A stretch of DNA of 35,199 nt, from the NCBI GenBank assembly GCA_008931825.1, contig QXVZ01023539.1, forward strand, positions 1-35,199, given 5' to 3'. The position numbers were made by a program, and so were the translations under genes. Positions within the stretch are counted from its first letter, which is position 1, and every line of letters starts with the position of its first letter. The DNA comes from Phallusia fumigata (lineage: Eukaryota; Chordata; Ascidiacea; Phlebobranchia; Ascidiidae). This document shows positions 1 through 11,933 of this stretch, one piece after another. The notes below the pieces were generated by a model, which saw nothing but the letters and a program-made list of their open reading frames with translations, ran no database searches and was not told the origin of the DNA.

Positions 1-41
1 CTTCCGGTGGAAGGTCACGCAAGTCAACTTTTCCATGAGTT
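1..41 (-). CDS. Exon 4 of the CBM48 gene (partial, cut by window edge)
   Basis: The acceptor is GTTGCACAAG. Phase 2 entry gives PTHGKVDLRDLPPEG, which fits the strand after the ligand loop in AMPK-beta domains (consensus around LDLPEGEHQYKF). The exon is open to the window edge. Confidence 0.55.
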
Positions 42-3000
42 CTTGTGCAACAAAGGGCCGCCAGTAAATTAGGCGCTTTCCACATAACATTCCTTCCAAT
101 TTGTCTGTTTCACAGTCAAGCAATCTCTCCCAGTCAATACATGCAAGAAAAAAATGTATGATTAGTTTCGTGGTATTGAATGACAACAAATCATAATTAC
201 CTTTTCAATGCAGGGGGCAAATTACTTACGGCTATCTCTTTCGTCTGGCATAAATTCAGGAAGGTTTTTGTTTATATTGCTCATGCTATTTATTTACACA
301 CAAAACATAGAAGTAAGGATAGGTGGCGACGAACACGTGACGTTCAGTCTTTCTTGTCAAGGTAGATGACGTTGTTCATCGTTCCCACACCGTTTGTTAT
401 TGTAGGCTGCAAGATAAAGTTTTTTTTTGGTACGAAATACGAAATTTTTAGGTACGAAATGTACTTCGAAAAAAGAAACAGATGAAATAATAGATGTAAT
501 GTAAGTTTGTATAGTAAACTGCAGTAGTTGATGACAATCGTAACTGCGCAAATTATTAAAATGAGAACTTCGTTGTTTTATTTTTTGGATGATTCAAACA
601 AAATTAATTTTAGGTTTTTATTCATTCAAAAGGTAACAGGTCCTTTCTTTTCTGCGTAATACTGTCGGCGATTCAAAAGCTTTGCCAAAACCGCTTGATT
701 TAATTACCGTTCCACCGAAGCAAGCGGTAACAACCCGAACCGGTGTGAGTAATTCCTGCCAAACACCAAAGTCGCACAAACAATCAAATCGTAGGCAGAA
801 ATTACAAAAATACCTAAGTGTTTCGGTGACAATTTAAAATGGTGTTGGTAATCCATCGCCATATATGTTATTAACCCGCGGGCAATAGTTTGGCATTTCG
901 CAGCCAAAAGCAAGGACAAGTTTTTCAGGTTACGCAAAATATTTGGGCAGGGATTTTCCGACATGTTACGTAACGCCTTCGATAAATGACTAATCTTTGA
1001 AGAAGCAAAACACATAAGATTGCAAAAATGCACTTTTACAAAGATTGCCATCCTACATTGTGTCAGAGTGTTAATCATGCGGCCTACAGAGTTACACTAA
1101 TAAGGAGTTTGAAATCATCAAGGGCGAAACGTTTCGCCATTTCAATTCCTGTTTATTCGGTGGTTTGGCGTTATACACTAATTATAAAGTGGGGAAAATC
1201 ATCAAGGGTCGAGATAGTCATACAACTGCACACCTGCGATTCTGACGAATTTAATCAGGAAATCCTCTTAAGCGCGTCAAAATAACTAGAGGTGTCAGTC
1301 ACATAATGTTACAATAGGCATGACGTTAGTGCAAAGAAACAGGAGGATAAAATAAGAAGATAAAAGTCAGTACTTGTGTGTAAAACAGTTTCTACGTTTC
1401 GACAAACGCTTTTGTCATCATCAGGAAACGTAGCAAATGTTTACCAGACAATACTGACTTGTGTTTTTCTTATCAAGAATACTTAAACTCTGAACCGTGT
1501 ACACAAATACAAATTTGTTAGTTTCCACTAAAACAACTCAAGCACCAATAATGACAGTTTCTTTCCATTTACATCAGTAAAGCGACAACTTTAACTAGCG
1601 TGCAGTTTGGGTTTAACTACTTTGAAAACCAATCTAGTAATTTAGGTTCCCTTCTTCACAGAAATAAGTGTTCATCTTGAAGGGGTGATTGTGTGAGACC
1701 TTTAGTCGACATTAAAACCACTGACTGCATAAGCCACATATAGTGTTTCAAATAGAGTTCTAAGTAACCCTGGATGACATTTGAGTGAACTTGCCATAGT
1801 TGCATGCAAAATATCATCACTTGGACCGCACAGCGTAATTACCACGGGCTCAAAAACAGTTTGATGGATTTTTCTTGTTCACCTTCTGCACATTGGCACG
1901 ACATTTAAAACGCTATTTGAACGATGTTTTTAAAACCTTTTGGGGTTGTGCCTCTCAAGCTATTATGCTTTCACAGAAATGGGTGAGGCGGTAGTTTTAT
2001 AGGCTAAAACACAGTTTTTAAAGGTTAACCAGGTGCAGATTATCTGTCTTTTGACCCAAAGTTGCCAGATAGTAATATAGTCTATGTATAGTGAAGGTTG
2101 AACATGGAAAAGCATGTTTGCAACGGTCAAGTTTTGCCACACTTTGCGACTTTTTTATTTATGTCACAATCTAAAGTGCTGTTAACCACAAAAATGTAGA
2201 AGTTTTCCACCACAGCTTGTGCAGAAAATAGTGGCCGACTACAAAAACACTTATGTTGCTAAAGCATGATTCGATTTTCTAGATTCGTTGCAGCCATTTT
2301 AAAAACACATTCCAAGGGCAGCGCTGCAAGTAGAGGTTGCAATTACCGAAAAACTATTTCTCCATAGGTCACAGAGCGAGCTTGAATGCTGCGAATAGAC
2401 GCAAGAAAATTCTCGGCCTCTTAAACTAAACATTATTTGACAGGTGGTGAGCGAACAATGTGTTTTATCGCCGGGCAATCATTAGGTCTCAGAAATTTGC
2501 GGGAAAACTCCCGAAGGTTGAACAGGTTAAAGTGTCAAATCCTTTGCGATGGAAATAAATCAGCTGGATGGTGAAGTTGGTGGTACGCGAACCTATTTGT
2601 ACAAGTCAGTGAATCGATTGAGAACTTTTTTCTTTTTACGGCGACCCATCATTAAATTAGGACCACGAAAGTGTGTCAAGGCAGTCACTCTATGCAAATT
2701 GCTTTTTTGCATGTTTAACAGAAAATGACAAATAAAATTTTAAAGATATTGAGAAACGTGTTTTTTGTTGGAAGGCGTAATTAAAAGTCAAAGGCAACCA
2801 GTTGTAGGGACTTATTTTGAAAAGCGAGCACACAAACGTGCCACAAGTCTAAGTGTCGTCAAATTAAATGTATACGAACATGAAATGTCCAAAACAACAT
2901 GCGTTGCATAAAAATATTTTTAGAGGCCAAAATTGTCCATGTGATGATATCAACGTAGCGCCAACAACTGCGACAAGCCTATAAATAAGTCTGCGAGCCT

Positions 3001-6000
3001 ATCAATCACCCAAACGAGAATGAGCAAAACACGCCCCTTAAATGGGTTTAAGCGTGAAAACGTGCCACCCTCGGAGATGATAGCAGTGTCAAGTCCCGAA
3101 AACCTATCATAGGAATTCCTCGCACCGGTCGCACACACCAAACAAACGACCTTCAAAATAACCTTGAAACAGACAGAGCGCTGGAACCTCAGAGGAGAAA
3201 CGCTCTGTGGTTCGAGATGAAGCGATTTGCAAACCACGAATTATACGGGTCGGTGTGAAATGCAAAGTGCCATACCATAGATGTTGAAGTGAGCCAAACC
3301 GAATCAACAACGAATTTCAATTCCACCCTGTGGTCATCGGTGCTTGAATGAAAATCTATTTCCTTTTCCCAGATGTTTTCTTCGCTAAAATAAAAACAAT
3401 TCTAGGTTTAGTTCAGAGAGAATGAGTCACGATAAATGTTGAGAAATGCATTTGGTTTTGTTTTATTCCATATAGTTGGTTTTTGATCACTGTTGTTAAA
3501 TAACTTTTTCCAACTCATAAAATTGTTATGTCTTGTTTTTATGTGGTTTGCATACAACTTTTTTGTAAACAACAAATGCCAGCATTAAAGCAAACTGTTA
3601 CTCTAAAAATTATTAGTAAATTCAACTGTTAGTATTTACCCAAACAGAGTTATCGTTACATGTAAAATAAAGTAAAATTGTCCATCATNTCTCAAGCTAT
3701 TATGCTTTCACAGAAAATGGGTGAGGCGGTAGTTTTATAGGCTAAAAACACAGTTTTTAAAGGTTAACCAGGTGCATAGAACCTGTCTATTGACCCAAAG
3801 TTGGCAGATAGCAATATAGTCTATGTATAGTGAAGGCGGAACATGGAATAGCATGTTTGCAACGGTAAAGTTTTGCCATACATTGCGACTTTTTTATTTG
3901 TGTCAACTATCTAAAGTGCCGTTTAGCACAAAAATGTGGAAGTTTTCCACCACAGCTTGTGCAGAAAATAGTGGCCGACTACAAAAACACTTATCTTGCT
4001 AAAGCATGATTCGATTTTCTAGATTCGTTGCAGCCATTTTAAAAACACATTCCAAAGGCAGCGCTGCAAGTAGAAGTTGCAATTACCGAAAAACTATTTC
4101 TCCATAGGTCACAGTGCGAGCTTGAATGCTGCGAATAGACGCTAGAGAATTCTCGGCCTCTTAAACTAAACACTATTTGACAGGTGGTGAGCTAACAATG
4201 TGTTTTATCGCCGGGCAATCATTAGGTCTCAGAAAATTGCGGGAAAACTCCCGAAGGTTGAACAGGTTAAGGTGTCAAATCCTTTGCGATGGAAATAAAT
4301 CAGCTGGGTGGTAAAGTTGGTGGTACGCGAACCTATTTGTACAAGTTAGTGAATCGATTGTGAACTTTTTTCTTTTTACGGCGACCCATCATTAAATTAG
4401 GACCACGAAAGTGTGTCAAGGCAGTCACTTTATGCAAATTGATTTTTTGCATGTTTTACAGAAAAAGACCAATAAAATTTTAAAGATATTGAGAAACGCT
4501 TTTTTTGTTGGAAGGCGTAATTAAAGTCGAAGGCAACCAGTTGTAGGGACCTTTTTTGAACAGTGACCACCTCAAATGAGCACACAAACGTGCCACCAGT
4601 TTTCAAAGTGTCGTCAAGTTAAATGTATACGAACATGAAATGTCCAAAACAACACGCGTTGTATAAAAATATTTTTAGAAGCCAAAATTGTCCATGTGAT
4701 GATATCAACGTAGCGCCAATAACTGCGACAAGCCTATAAATAAGTCCGCGAGCCTATCAATCACCCAAACGAGAATGAGCAAAACACACCCCTTAAATGG
4801 GTTTAAGCGTGGAAACGTGCCACCCTCCGAGATGATAGCAGTGTCAAGTCCCGAAAACCTATCATAGGAATTCCTCACACCGGTCGCACACACCAAACAA
4901 ACGACCTTCAAAATAACCTTGAAACAGACGGAGCGCTGGAACCTCAGAGGAGAAACGCTCTGTGGTTCGAGATGAAGCGATTTGCAAACCACGAATTATA
5001 CGGGTCGGTGTGAAATGCAAAGTGCCATACCATAGATGTTGAAGTGAGCCAAACCGAATCAACAACGAATTTCAGTTCCACCCTGTGGTCATCGGTGCTT
5101 GAATGAAAATCTATTTCCTTTTCCCAGATGTTTTCTTCACTAAAATAAAAACAATTCTAGGTTTAGTTCAGAGAGACTGAGTCACGATAAATGTTGAGAA
5201 ATGCATTTGGGGATTGTTTTATTCCATATAGTTGTTTTTTGATCACTGTTGTTAAATAACTTTTTCCAAGTCAAAAAATTGTTATGTCTTGTTTTTATGT
5301 GGTTTGTATACAACTTTTTTGTAAACAACAAATGCCAGCAGTAAAGCCAACTGTTACTCTAGAAATTATTAGTAAATTCAATTGTTAGTATTTACCCAAA
5401 CAGAGTTATCACTACATGTAAAATAAAGTAAAATTGTCCATCATGTTCCGAACAAGCGCGCATTGCATTTAAATCACGCGTACATTAAACTTCTATTTTC
5501 AAACAAGGTAAGGGTCAAATGGGTTTACTGGCATCGTTTTAACTTCAATTTAGCGCTATCGTGTGGGAGGGGTGCGTTTGTGTATTCCAGATAACAAACC
5601 ACAAAAGCGGCAAAGTCATTGAAACTCAATATAGTTCGGACAAATTGCAACTAACCAAGTTCGTGGAAGTTTACGATAAAAATCTAAAGCAAATTTAGCT
5701 TACTGAACATAAACAACAGAAGGACAAAGTTCCCAAAAACATGGATGGATTTGCAAGATAAAATTGCAGACATTTTGTTGAAACAAATTTACCGAAATTT
5801 CTCTCCGTATTTCAAGTATTGTTGTGGATTTCGTATTTTTTATGCAAGTATAAACAAATCTCAAGCGTAAAAAACTGTTGCTGCCAGATATTGTGTAAAA
5901 TACATTTGCCAGAAAAGAATTCAAAAACTTTCACAAAACATATTATTCGTATTGGAGTCCACCCTCATAAAAATACACCACATGTATCAAAGTCCTTTAC

Positions 6001-9000
6001 CCGTATTCTGTATACAGTTGTACGCTTTCCTATTACATGCACATAGTCAAGTTTTTACTCACGGATCAACGAGTTCTAGAGGAATGAGTTCGTTCCATTC
6101 CACCCACGATCCAGTTACTTGTACAGCATCCGCTTCACCAGCCCATGTTACTTTGCGAACAGCATCTGCACACGGAAAAACTTTGATAAATAATGTCACT
6201 GACACCGCGTTGTGCCTTGTTGTAAACTAACTAATCCACTGATACGAAATTTGTAACAAAAGCCACGAAACAGTAAAAGTACATTAAAATATGCAGAGTC
6301 AAATGTTGTGATATTTTTCGTGAACAAAAAAAACCGAGGGTTTTTGCACAGGTTGGGGAAGACTGGTCTAAACGAATCAATTATAAACTACAGGACAACT
6401 TGGTGTATTCAGTTTGTAGTTAAATTCAGATATGTGCATCAATTAAAATAATATATTTTCGAATGATTAGGTACTAAATGGAACCGCAAAAATGCAAGTT
6501 TGGGTATTGTTCATGTTCATGAATAAAAAAGTATAGTTCGGTCAATCGAATTTCTCACAACAAACTTGGTTTGTAAAAACATGATGAATAAAAAGACCAA
6601 AACAGTCGCATTAAATTTTTCTTTAAGAAAGAGGTTTACGAAAAAAAACCTCCCTAACTGTCGCTGTTTGTTTTGATGCTTGCTTGTCGTGCTTGGGGGA
6701 GGTGTAAGGCAAAATATCAAACACGTCGGTACGCAAGAAATAAATAAACTACCTACATTGCTTATACCCACCCACGGAAAATACAAATATAACTCAGGTT
6801 AGTCCAGTAAATTATGCTACAAGTTTAGGATGCAAAAGGTAAAAAGGTCATGTTGGTTGTTTTGTTTGGAAGGTTAAGCCACAGGTTGTTGCCGAACGTT
6901 AATTTATTTGCACAGAGGTTTTGAACCTCTATTTCTACAGCGAAGTTCCGCTGGGTGCCATGCGATTAAATTTGTACCGTGTCAAAATTTCTTCCAACTG
7001 TGGCAAGGTCGTGTGTTAAAAAAGTGCACTGCACTCCGCCGCATTTTTAACACAGGAGAAAGTGTTGCTGTCATCAGCATAGACGTAAAGAGCATTAGTC
7101 ACCATAACAAGACGCGCAACGTACAAGACCAAGCCATCGACGTCTGCGGAAATGTATTTGTGACGAAATTTGCGGCTCAAGTTTGAACGCAGATACTAAA
7201 TACGTTCGATCAAGTGTTTTGCATTCGATTCGTGTCGACAAAAAAACATATTATTGAAGTGGTTTTTAATCATCCAAACTCACATATTTCATCCGGGGCT
7301 GGTTCGGACTTATTTACTGCAGCTGGCAATGTCTCAGCGTCATCCGTCTGTAAAAGAAAAAAAAAACTTAAAAAACAGTTCGTTTTAAGAGTTCCTAATA
7401 TGAGCGTCACAGCTTTTAAGCGAAACTAAAAATGTTTTTAAAGGTCAAAGTGGTTGGACACACCAAGCGAATGAATTCATGCCACACACACTGCACACTC
7501 CTTGGTTATATCGAACACGACAAGTTACGGAATACCCGCAAATGAGAACGTAGTTTTGTTATCACACAAGAGGGTCTGAGCACCTAAAAAATCGAAAGTA
7601 GAGATGAAAAGGCGATTTGGTAATATAGCAGGATTTTACACGGTGGTTGGCTTGCTGAAAGTGTTAACTAACTTTATCTGTTTACCGAAAGTAAAAGTAC
7701 AACAAAGAAAAATTGCCAAGCGTGTAACAGTTTCCCAAAAACAAAATCAGTCGTTGCAAGACACAAAAGTTCGTCAGCTTCCTCAAACGTTAAGCATCAT
7801 ATAACCACGCAAACTTTAACCACAAATTAAACAAACAAACAAAAACAGCGCGTTTATCGGACCAGAAACCAACAGCTACAGAGCGCTAAGCCAGGAAGGA
7901 ATAACCTACATGGACTAAGTGACAGTGCATCAACGTCAAAATGCGTCACTATTATAAAAACAATAGCACCTTACTTGGCCAAGCATTTGCTACATGGACA
8001 TTTACGAAGGTTTGTAATGTGAATTTGAGCGGTTCAATAAAATACTGTCCGACTTTGGAACAAAGGTTTATCAGAGAACCTCTCAAACGTCAATCTAATC
8101 GTGAGAGCTGCCGGCATGTCGACCGGCACATTGATTCGGCACGGCTATTAAAAGCTCGTTAACATCATGTAACACAGATACACAGAAGGCTATATGTAAT
8201 GCTTAAAAGGAGCAGTGAATCCGGTTCATCTGCTTGTGCGGACAACACACACACGGTTCCTGCTACACGACCAAGCAAATCTGCGTGAAATCGAATTTCA
8301 AGCGCCTTTTAAAGTGCTGTGTTACAGTGAGTGACGCTGTCAAATCCAGGTTGCAAACATTCAGCGTTTTAATCGAGCCCTTGTACAAACTGTTATTGAA
8401 ACAAAAACTGCAGCAAAGCTTAAAAGACATGTTAAACATTAAAATAATGATTTTTATGGCGTATTCCACATGTCACCTAGTAATTTGGCCGGTTAGAAAG
8501 CGTTTAAAAAATTGAGTTTCTTGAAATGACTAACCATTTGATGACAGTGTATAGTATCAGTGATTTACGTGAGCAGTGATGGAAGCTAGGCATGTTCAAC
8601 GGCTTAGCGCCCAACAAGCGATTGCGTATTTTACCTGCACACACGATTAACAAGCTAATTACAACTTTGGCGACAAGCTCTTACGCATTCGGAAACGTGA
8701 GTTCGTGATCAAACTAACCACAGAAGACAGGAAAAGCGCACATTTCGAGTCAGTTACATGTAGATAAACTTGCGAGTGGCAAAGGCACATGTAAGGACGC
8801 TTTGTTGAAGTTTAGACAACCACTGCGGCGAAATGGTCCGAAATGTAAAGTGTGCTAAAACCTCAAATAAATGTTAGGTTTAAAGATTTTGAAAACGTCT
8901 GACAACAACATGGCCACGATATTTGTTGCTTGTAATCAACCGTAAAGCTAGCTGGTGAGTGAACTTGATGCGGTCAACTATGTCGACTTGTTTTCCAATT

Positions 9001-11933
9001 CAAAGATCTCTATTACAATGATTTGTAAGCTGCAGTCAGTGCACACTGTTTCGGCACATAAGGTCTCATCAGTGCAGCTGGTGACAAGACCCTGTCTGCA
9101 GCTCACTAAGATAAATCAGTTTTCGTAAACCGTAAAAAAACATCGCCACAATTGGAACAAAGCTTTTTTACAAACCCGCATTAGGCGAACAACGCAATGC
9201 ATGCAAACAGGGTACTGAAATCTTTACACGCCTAAAACCTACTGATTACTTTATGGGCGTGCTTAAAAGTCAGTGTTTGTTATTGTGCGGGCAATATATC
9301 ACCTCAAGATCAGTGTACCGGCTTCAATGTGCCTGCACTTGGGACGCGAACGTGAAAGTTTAGGTCCAAAGTTTCGTTGTGTGTGGTTTGCTAACGCCCA
9401 GGCCCACCAACAACACGTCAGTGGAAGAAACTTGTGCTTCATAAAACTAACGCGTGTTAATTAGCTTTAGTTAAACTAGCCCGACTTATAAGAAGAAAAA
9501 ACATTTGCTACCATAAGAGAATTATTAACTAGTGTCATGAAAGTAGTGCTCTAACAGGTTTGCCGCAGTGTAACTGTAAACAAACTGTTCGAAACAAGTA
9601 TATTTTATCTAGTTAGACTGTCGACTGTGAATTTATGATGGTTGGTATGATGTCACAATGAAAATTATTATCTTCGATGCCTTGGCGCANAACAAAGGTA
9701 TTTCAAAGTGGATAACAGAAGCAAAATAATTCAGTTTGAGTAATTTTACAAATATTTAGAGACGAATTTATTTTAAGACATGTGGAAACTACGTGCATGG
9801 TTTACAACGTGTTTCTCATAACTCGCAGGGATAAGTCAAACTAAAGGAGTGTAGGTGAGACCACCACGAAGGGAAAAGGAAACCTTTCGATAAAAAAACC
9901 TGTTGGTCTGTTGTACGTGACAAACAGCACACGTCCGACCCGATAAAATCCAAAAGTACAATCCAAAGCGAAGCGCAAATAACAACAGAACGGAAATTGT
10001 TGCAAAGAATGTCACAAATATCTTTAAACCCAACGGCGCAAAACCATTAAAAAGTCAAGATTACCTCGGTATGGCTGGTAGTGAAGACAGTCCGATTCAA
10101 ATTCGTCGTTTGCCTGAAGAAATCAATATTATTTTGTTTGTTGTTGATTTAAAGTCCAGGTATTAAGACTTATCCAATCTGCAGCATCATAATGCATTTC
10201 ATACCTATATCACGACAGAATTCTTAAACATTACAAGATTTCGGCAAACTTTGATGCTTTCGTGATTCCGTAATTACAATTTTATGAGTTGTTGCTGTTC
10301 CTAATGTTAAATTAAGTGGTCGCTAACGTAAATTTTCCTTTCGCGTGGATTGTATAATTATTTATTGATCAAAGACGCACCTATACAAGCTAATAAGCGG
10401 AGGATTTACAAACAATGGACGGATTTCCGTGGAAGGGAAACTACTTTTGCGAATTCCGAGTATTCCAAACATGTAAATAAATACACCAGTAGACCAACAC
10501 ACGCAAATCTTGTTTAAACACAGGCAAAGGGCGTTGAAACATTTGGTATATTTCAAACAAACATATGAAGGGACAAAAACGAAAAACATTATGCTTTTTC
10601 GCATATGGTTGGCACATACATGCGCACAACAAAATTAGACTGGATTTTAGAGGTGTTAAAGAAAGGAATTTATCCTCGGGATTTTGGCAGGACGCAATAA
10701 AGCAGATTTTTTGATATTTTAACGAGATTGTGTCCAAACTGCTCAATCATATGCAATTTTTGTAATTACAGGTAGCGTTTATACGCAATCGCTCACGTCG
10801 ACCTAAAAATGACCTTGAAAAACGTGAGGTCAGTTTCTTGAAGGTCGAAGTGTGTCGTGACAATGGCCACGTTGTGACATATCAAAAAACTCACTATTGC
10901 GTCATAGTTGTTTTGCGACAAACCTTTTCAATGAGGGGATGATTGTCAGTGTTGGTCACCGTTACCTCCTCTGCTATGTATTTTCGTCGGACGACGCTCT
11001 TCGTCTGCAGAACAACGGTAAACATTGTTTAGAAGGGTCATTGGGATAATATGCAGTTTAAAAAACGAATGAATAACGTCATATGCAAGAAATAAGCTAC
11101 TTGCATTTGCAACCGTAGAACAGCTTTAATTTACAGGGTCAACCTGGGACTAAGCCGTCATAAACGGGGTGAAAGGTGGGACAACAACAAACAGGGGGTA
11201 AATAGCGTGGGGGGCGCAAGATAAATGTCGAAGAACGGAAATAATTTTTGCAGCGCTTACGCAACGGCGTGCGAATTGCGGAGCGGGCACTTAACGCCAA
11301 ATTGCTGTTGTTTCTACGGATTTCCGACAGCCTAACACCCCTGCATGTAAACAGTGGTCAATCTCGCGTGCCGGCGGAGGGGAGAAATGCAAACACGCCT
11401 TGGGTGAAAGTGAACTGGACAACAGCCGCAGAAAAGATCGACTATATTTAGAAGGAGACAGGTGCCGCTAGCAGCCAATTTTATCAAAGAAAATTTCCGG
11501 CATTTTGTCTTCTGGTTAGGTTTGGATTTCCAGAAGGCGTGCTATGAATCCTGGCTGTGATTTAGGGTTTATCAACAGGATATATATATTTAGTTCTATA
11601 AACGTCGAAATTGGTCGCAACACAGGATACGGGTGCGTGCCACTGATGTGTTTTTAACGCCTCAATTACTAACGCAACCACGTAAAGTGACAACTTGGCG
11701 TTGGCCTTTCCACCGCACGCACGCAATGCATAGAAAAAAAAGCTATACACCCCCAAAAATGACGTCAAAGCAGGTAGTTTGCCCCAATAAACTCACCTGT
11801 ACCGCTGGTGGCAATGTAACGGGTGTCGTTGACTCGATCTGCTCTGGAGCGGCCACAGCTGCGAGGTTGAAAAATTGCAATACAGAAATTGCGAGGCGCG
11901 TAAAAAAAGATCCCATTGTTACTGATGGAAATC
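1..11933 (-). CDS. CBM48 / AMPK-beta-like glycogen-binding domain protein, 5' part (gene continues left of the window)
   Basis: Four exons with matching phases: 11933-11797 (ATG at 11916-11914), 7347-7284, 6165-6063 and 41-1, which runs off the window. All introns are GT-AG and three donors read GTGAGT. The predicted first 109 or so residues begin MGSFFTRLAISVLQFF, giving a hydrophobic stretch at about 5-23 that could be a signal peptide or anchor. A Pro/Thr/Glu-rich linker (24-61) follows. A beta-sandwich-like segment then resembles the CBM48 domain of AMPK beta: VTWAGEADAVQVTGSWVEWN (67-86), then KVDLRDLPPEG. W85 sits where AMPK beta has the glycogen-contacting Trp of its SFNNW motif (family knowledge, aligned by eye). 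CBM48 domains bind glycogen or starch-like glucans. Whether this is an AMPK subunit, a laforin-like protein or something else cannot be told, because the rest of the gene lies outside. MGS could also be an N-myristoylation start. Confidence 0.62.
1392..1433 (-). repeat. Nested perfect hairpin with a hammerhead-ribozyme-like core
   Basis: The outer arms CTACGTTTC/GAAACGTAG (9 bp, perfect) enclose an inner stem GACAAA/TTTGTC (6 bp) with a 4-nt loop. Read on the minus strand the order is CTGATGA, T, GACAAA-AGCG-TTTGTC, GAAACG. That is the order of the hammerhead conserved core (CUGAUGA, stem II, GAAA), with one extra U before stem II. Hammerhead motifs of this kind are known in Penelope-like elements. 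No reverse-transcriptase fragment is visible nearby. Confidence 0.4.
1953..3688 (+). repeat. Duplicated block 1, left copy
   Basis: About 1.74 kb is nearly identical to 3690-5444. The left copy ends at the N (3689), and the right copy starts at the N with the sequence found here at 1953. Over roughly 200 aligned bases (2941-3140 against 4696-4895) I counted six substitutions; small indels occur elsewhere. The pattern fits allelic contig ends placed in tandem. Confidence 0.9.
3036..3045 (+). promoter_or_regulatory. Perfect CArG box (SRF/MADS-type site)
   Basis: CCTTAAATGG matches CC(A/T)6GG. It is preserved in the second copy at 4791-4800 although flanking bases differ. It lies in the most GC-rich part of the duplicated block. 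Function is inferred from the motif only. Confidence 0.25.
3690..5444 (+). repeat. Duplicated block 1, right copy
   Basis: This is the partner of 1953-3688. The match ends at 5444, exactly where the left copy was cut by the N; unique sequence starts at 5445. Confidence 0.9.
6063..6165 (-). CDS. Exon 3 of the CBM48 gene: core of the carbohydrate-binding module
   Basis: The acceptor is CCGTGTGCAG and the donor GATCC|GTGAGT. The exon is 103 nt, phase 1 in and 2 out. It encodes the most diagnostic part, with the G-S-x-x-x-W spacing of AMPK-beta CBM48 (GSWVEW). Confidence 0.65.
7284..7347 (-). CDS. Exon 2 of the CBM48 gene (linker)
   Basis: The acceptor is TTTTTCTTTTACAG and the donor ATAT|GTGAGT. 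The exon is 64 nt, phase 0 in and 1 out, and encodes TDDAETLPAAVNKSEPAPDE. Only this frame is open, and it joins correctly to exons 1 and 3. Confidence 0.6.
7348..11796 (-). other. Intron 1 of the CBM48 gene, with an N at 9690
   Basis: About 4.4 kb. The single N at 9690 has no duplicated flanks and is either an ambiguous base or a closed-up gap. The stretch includes one exon-like segment (10065-10113, listed separately) and a GC-richer patch at about 11140-11460. No other convincing exon was found on either strand. Long stretches (about 7440-9680) show nothing recognisable. Confidence 0.4.
10065..10113 (-). CDS. Possible isolated 49-nt exon inside CBM48 intron 1
   Basis: The acceptor is GATTTCTTCAG and the donor CGAG|GTAATC. 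Phase 0 in and 1 out gives ANDEFESDCLHYQPYR. It cannot join exons 1 and 2 alone, because exon 2 is open only with phase 0 entry; a second unseen exon or another gene would be needed. A hydrophobic minus-strand frame follows about 40 bases downstream (to 9836) but lacks an ATG. Confidence 0.2.
11797..11933 (-). CDS. Exon 1 of the CBM48 gene: leader, start codon and hydrophobic N-terminus
   Basis: A T-rich acceptor ending TTTGTTTTGCAG lies immediately before 11933. A 17-nt leader leads to ATG in the context AACAATGGG at 11916-11914. The 40 codons end in a consensus CAG|GTGAGT donor (phase 0). No matching upstream donor is evident, so the acceptor is probably a spliced-leader site. An internal acceptor after CCTCGCAG (exon start 11858) is also possible and would remove the ATG. 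Confidence 0.6.

Larger units (their letters stand above)
42..6062 (-). other. Intron 3 of the CBM48 gene, inflated by an assembly duplication
   Basis: About 6 kb lie between exons 3 and 4. The stretch contains a complex hairpin (1392-1433) and the duplicated block 1953-3688/3690-5444. I found no coding exon here. The small minus-strand reading frames near 2950-3310 and 4705-5065 differ by amino-acid-changing substitutions between the copies, so they do not look coding. True intron length is probably about 1.75 kb less. Confidence 0.5.

Noticed and set aside
2950..3310. Two overlapping minus-strand reading frames repeated at 4705-5065
   Set aside because: Differences between the two copies change amino acids freely, and there is no family resemblance or supported splice structure.
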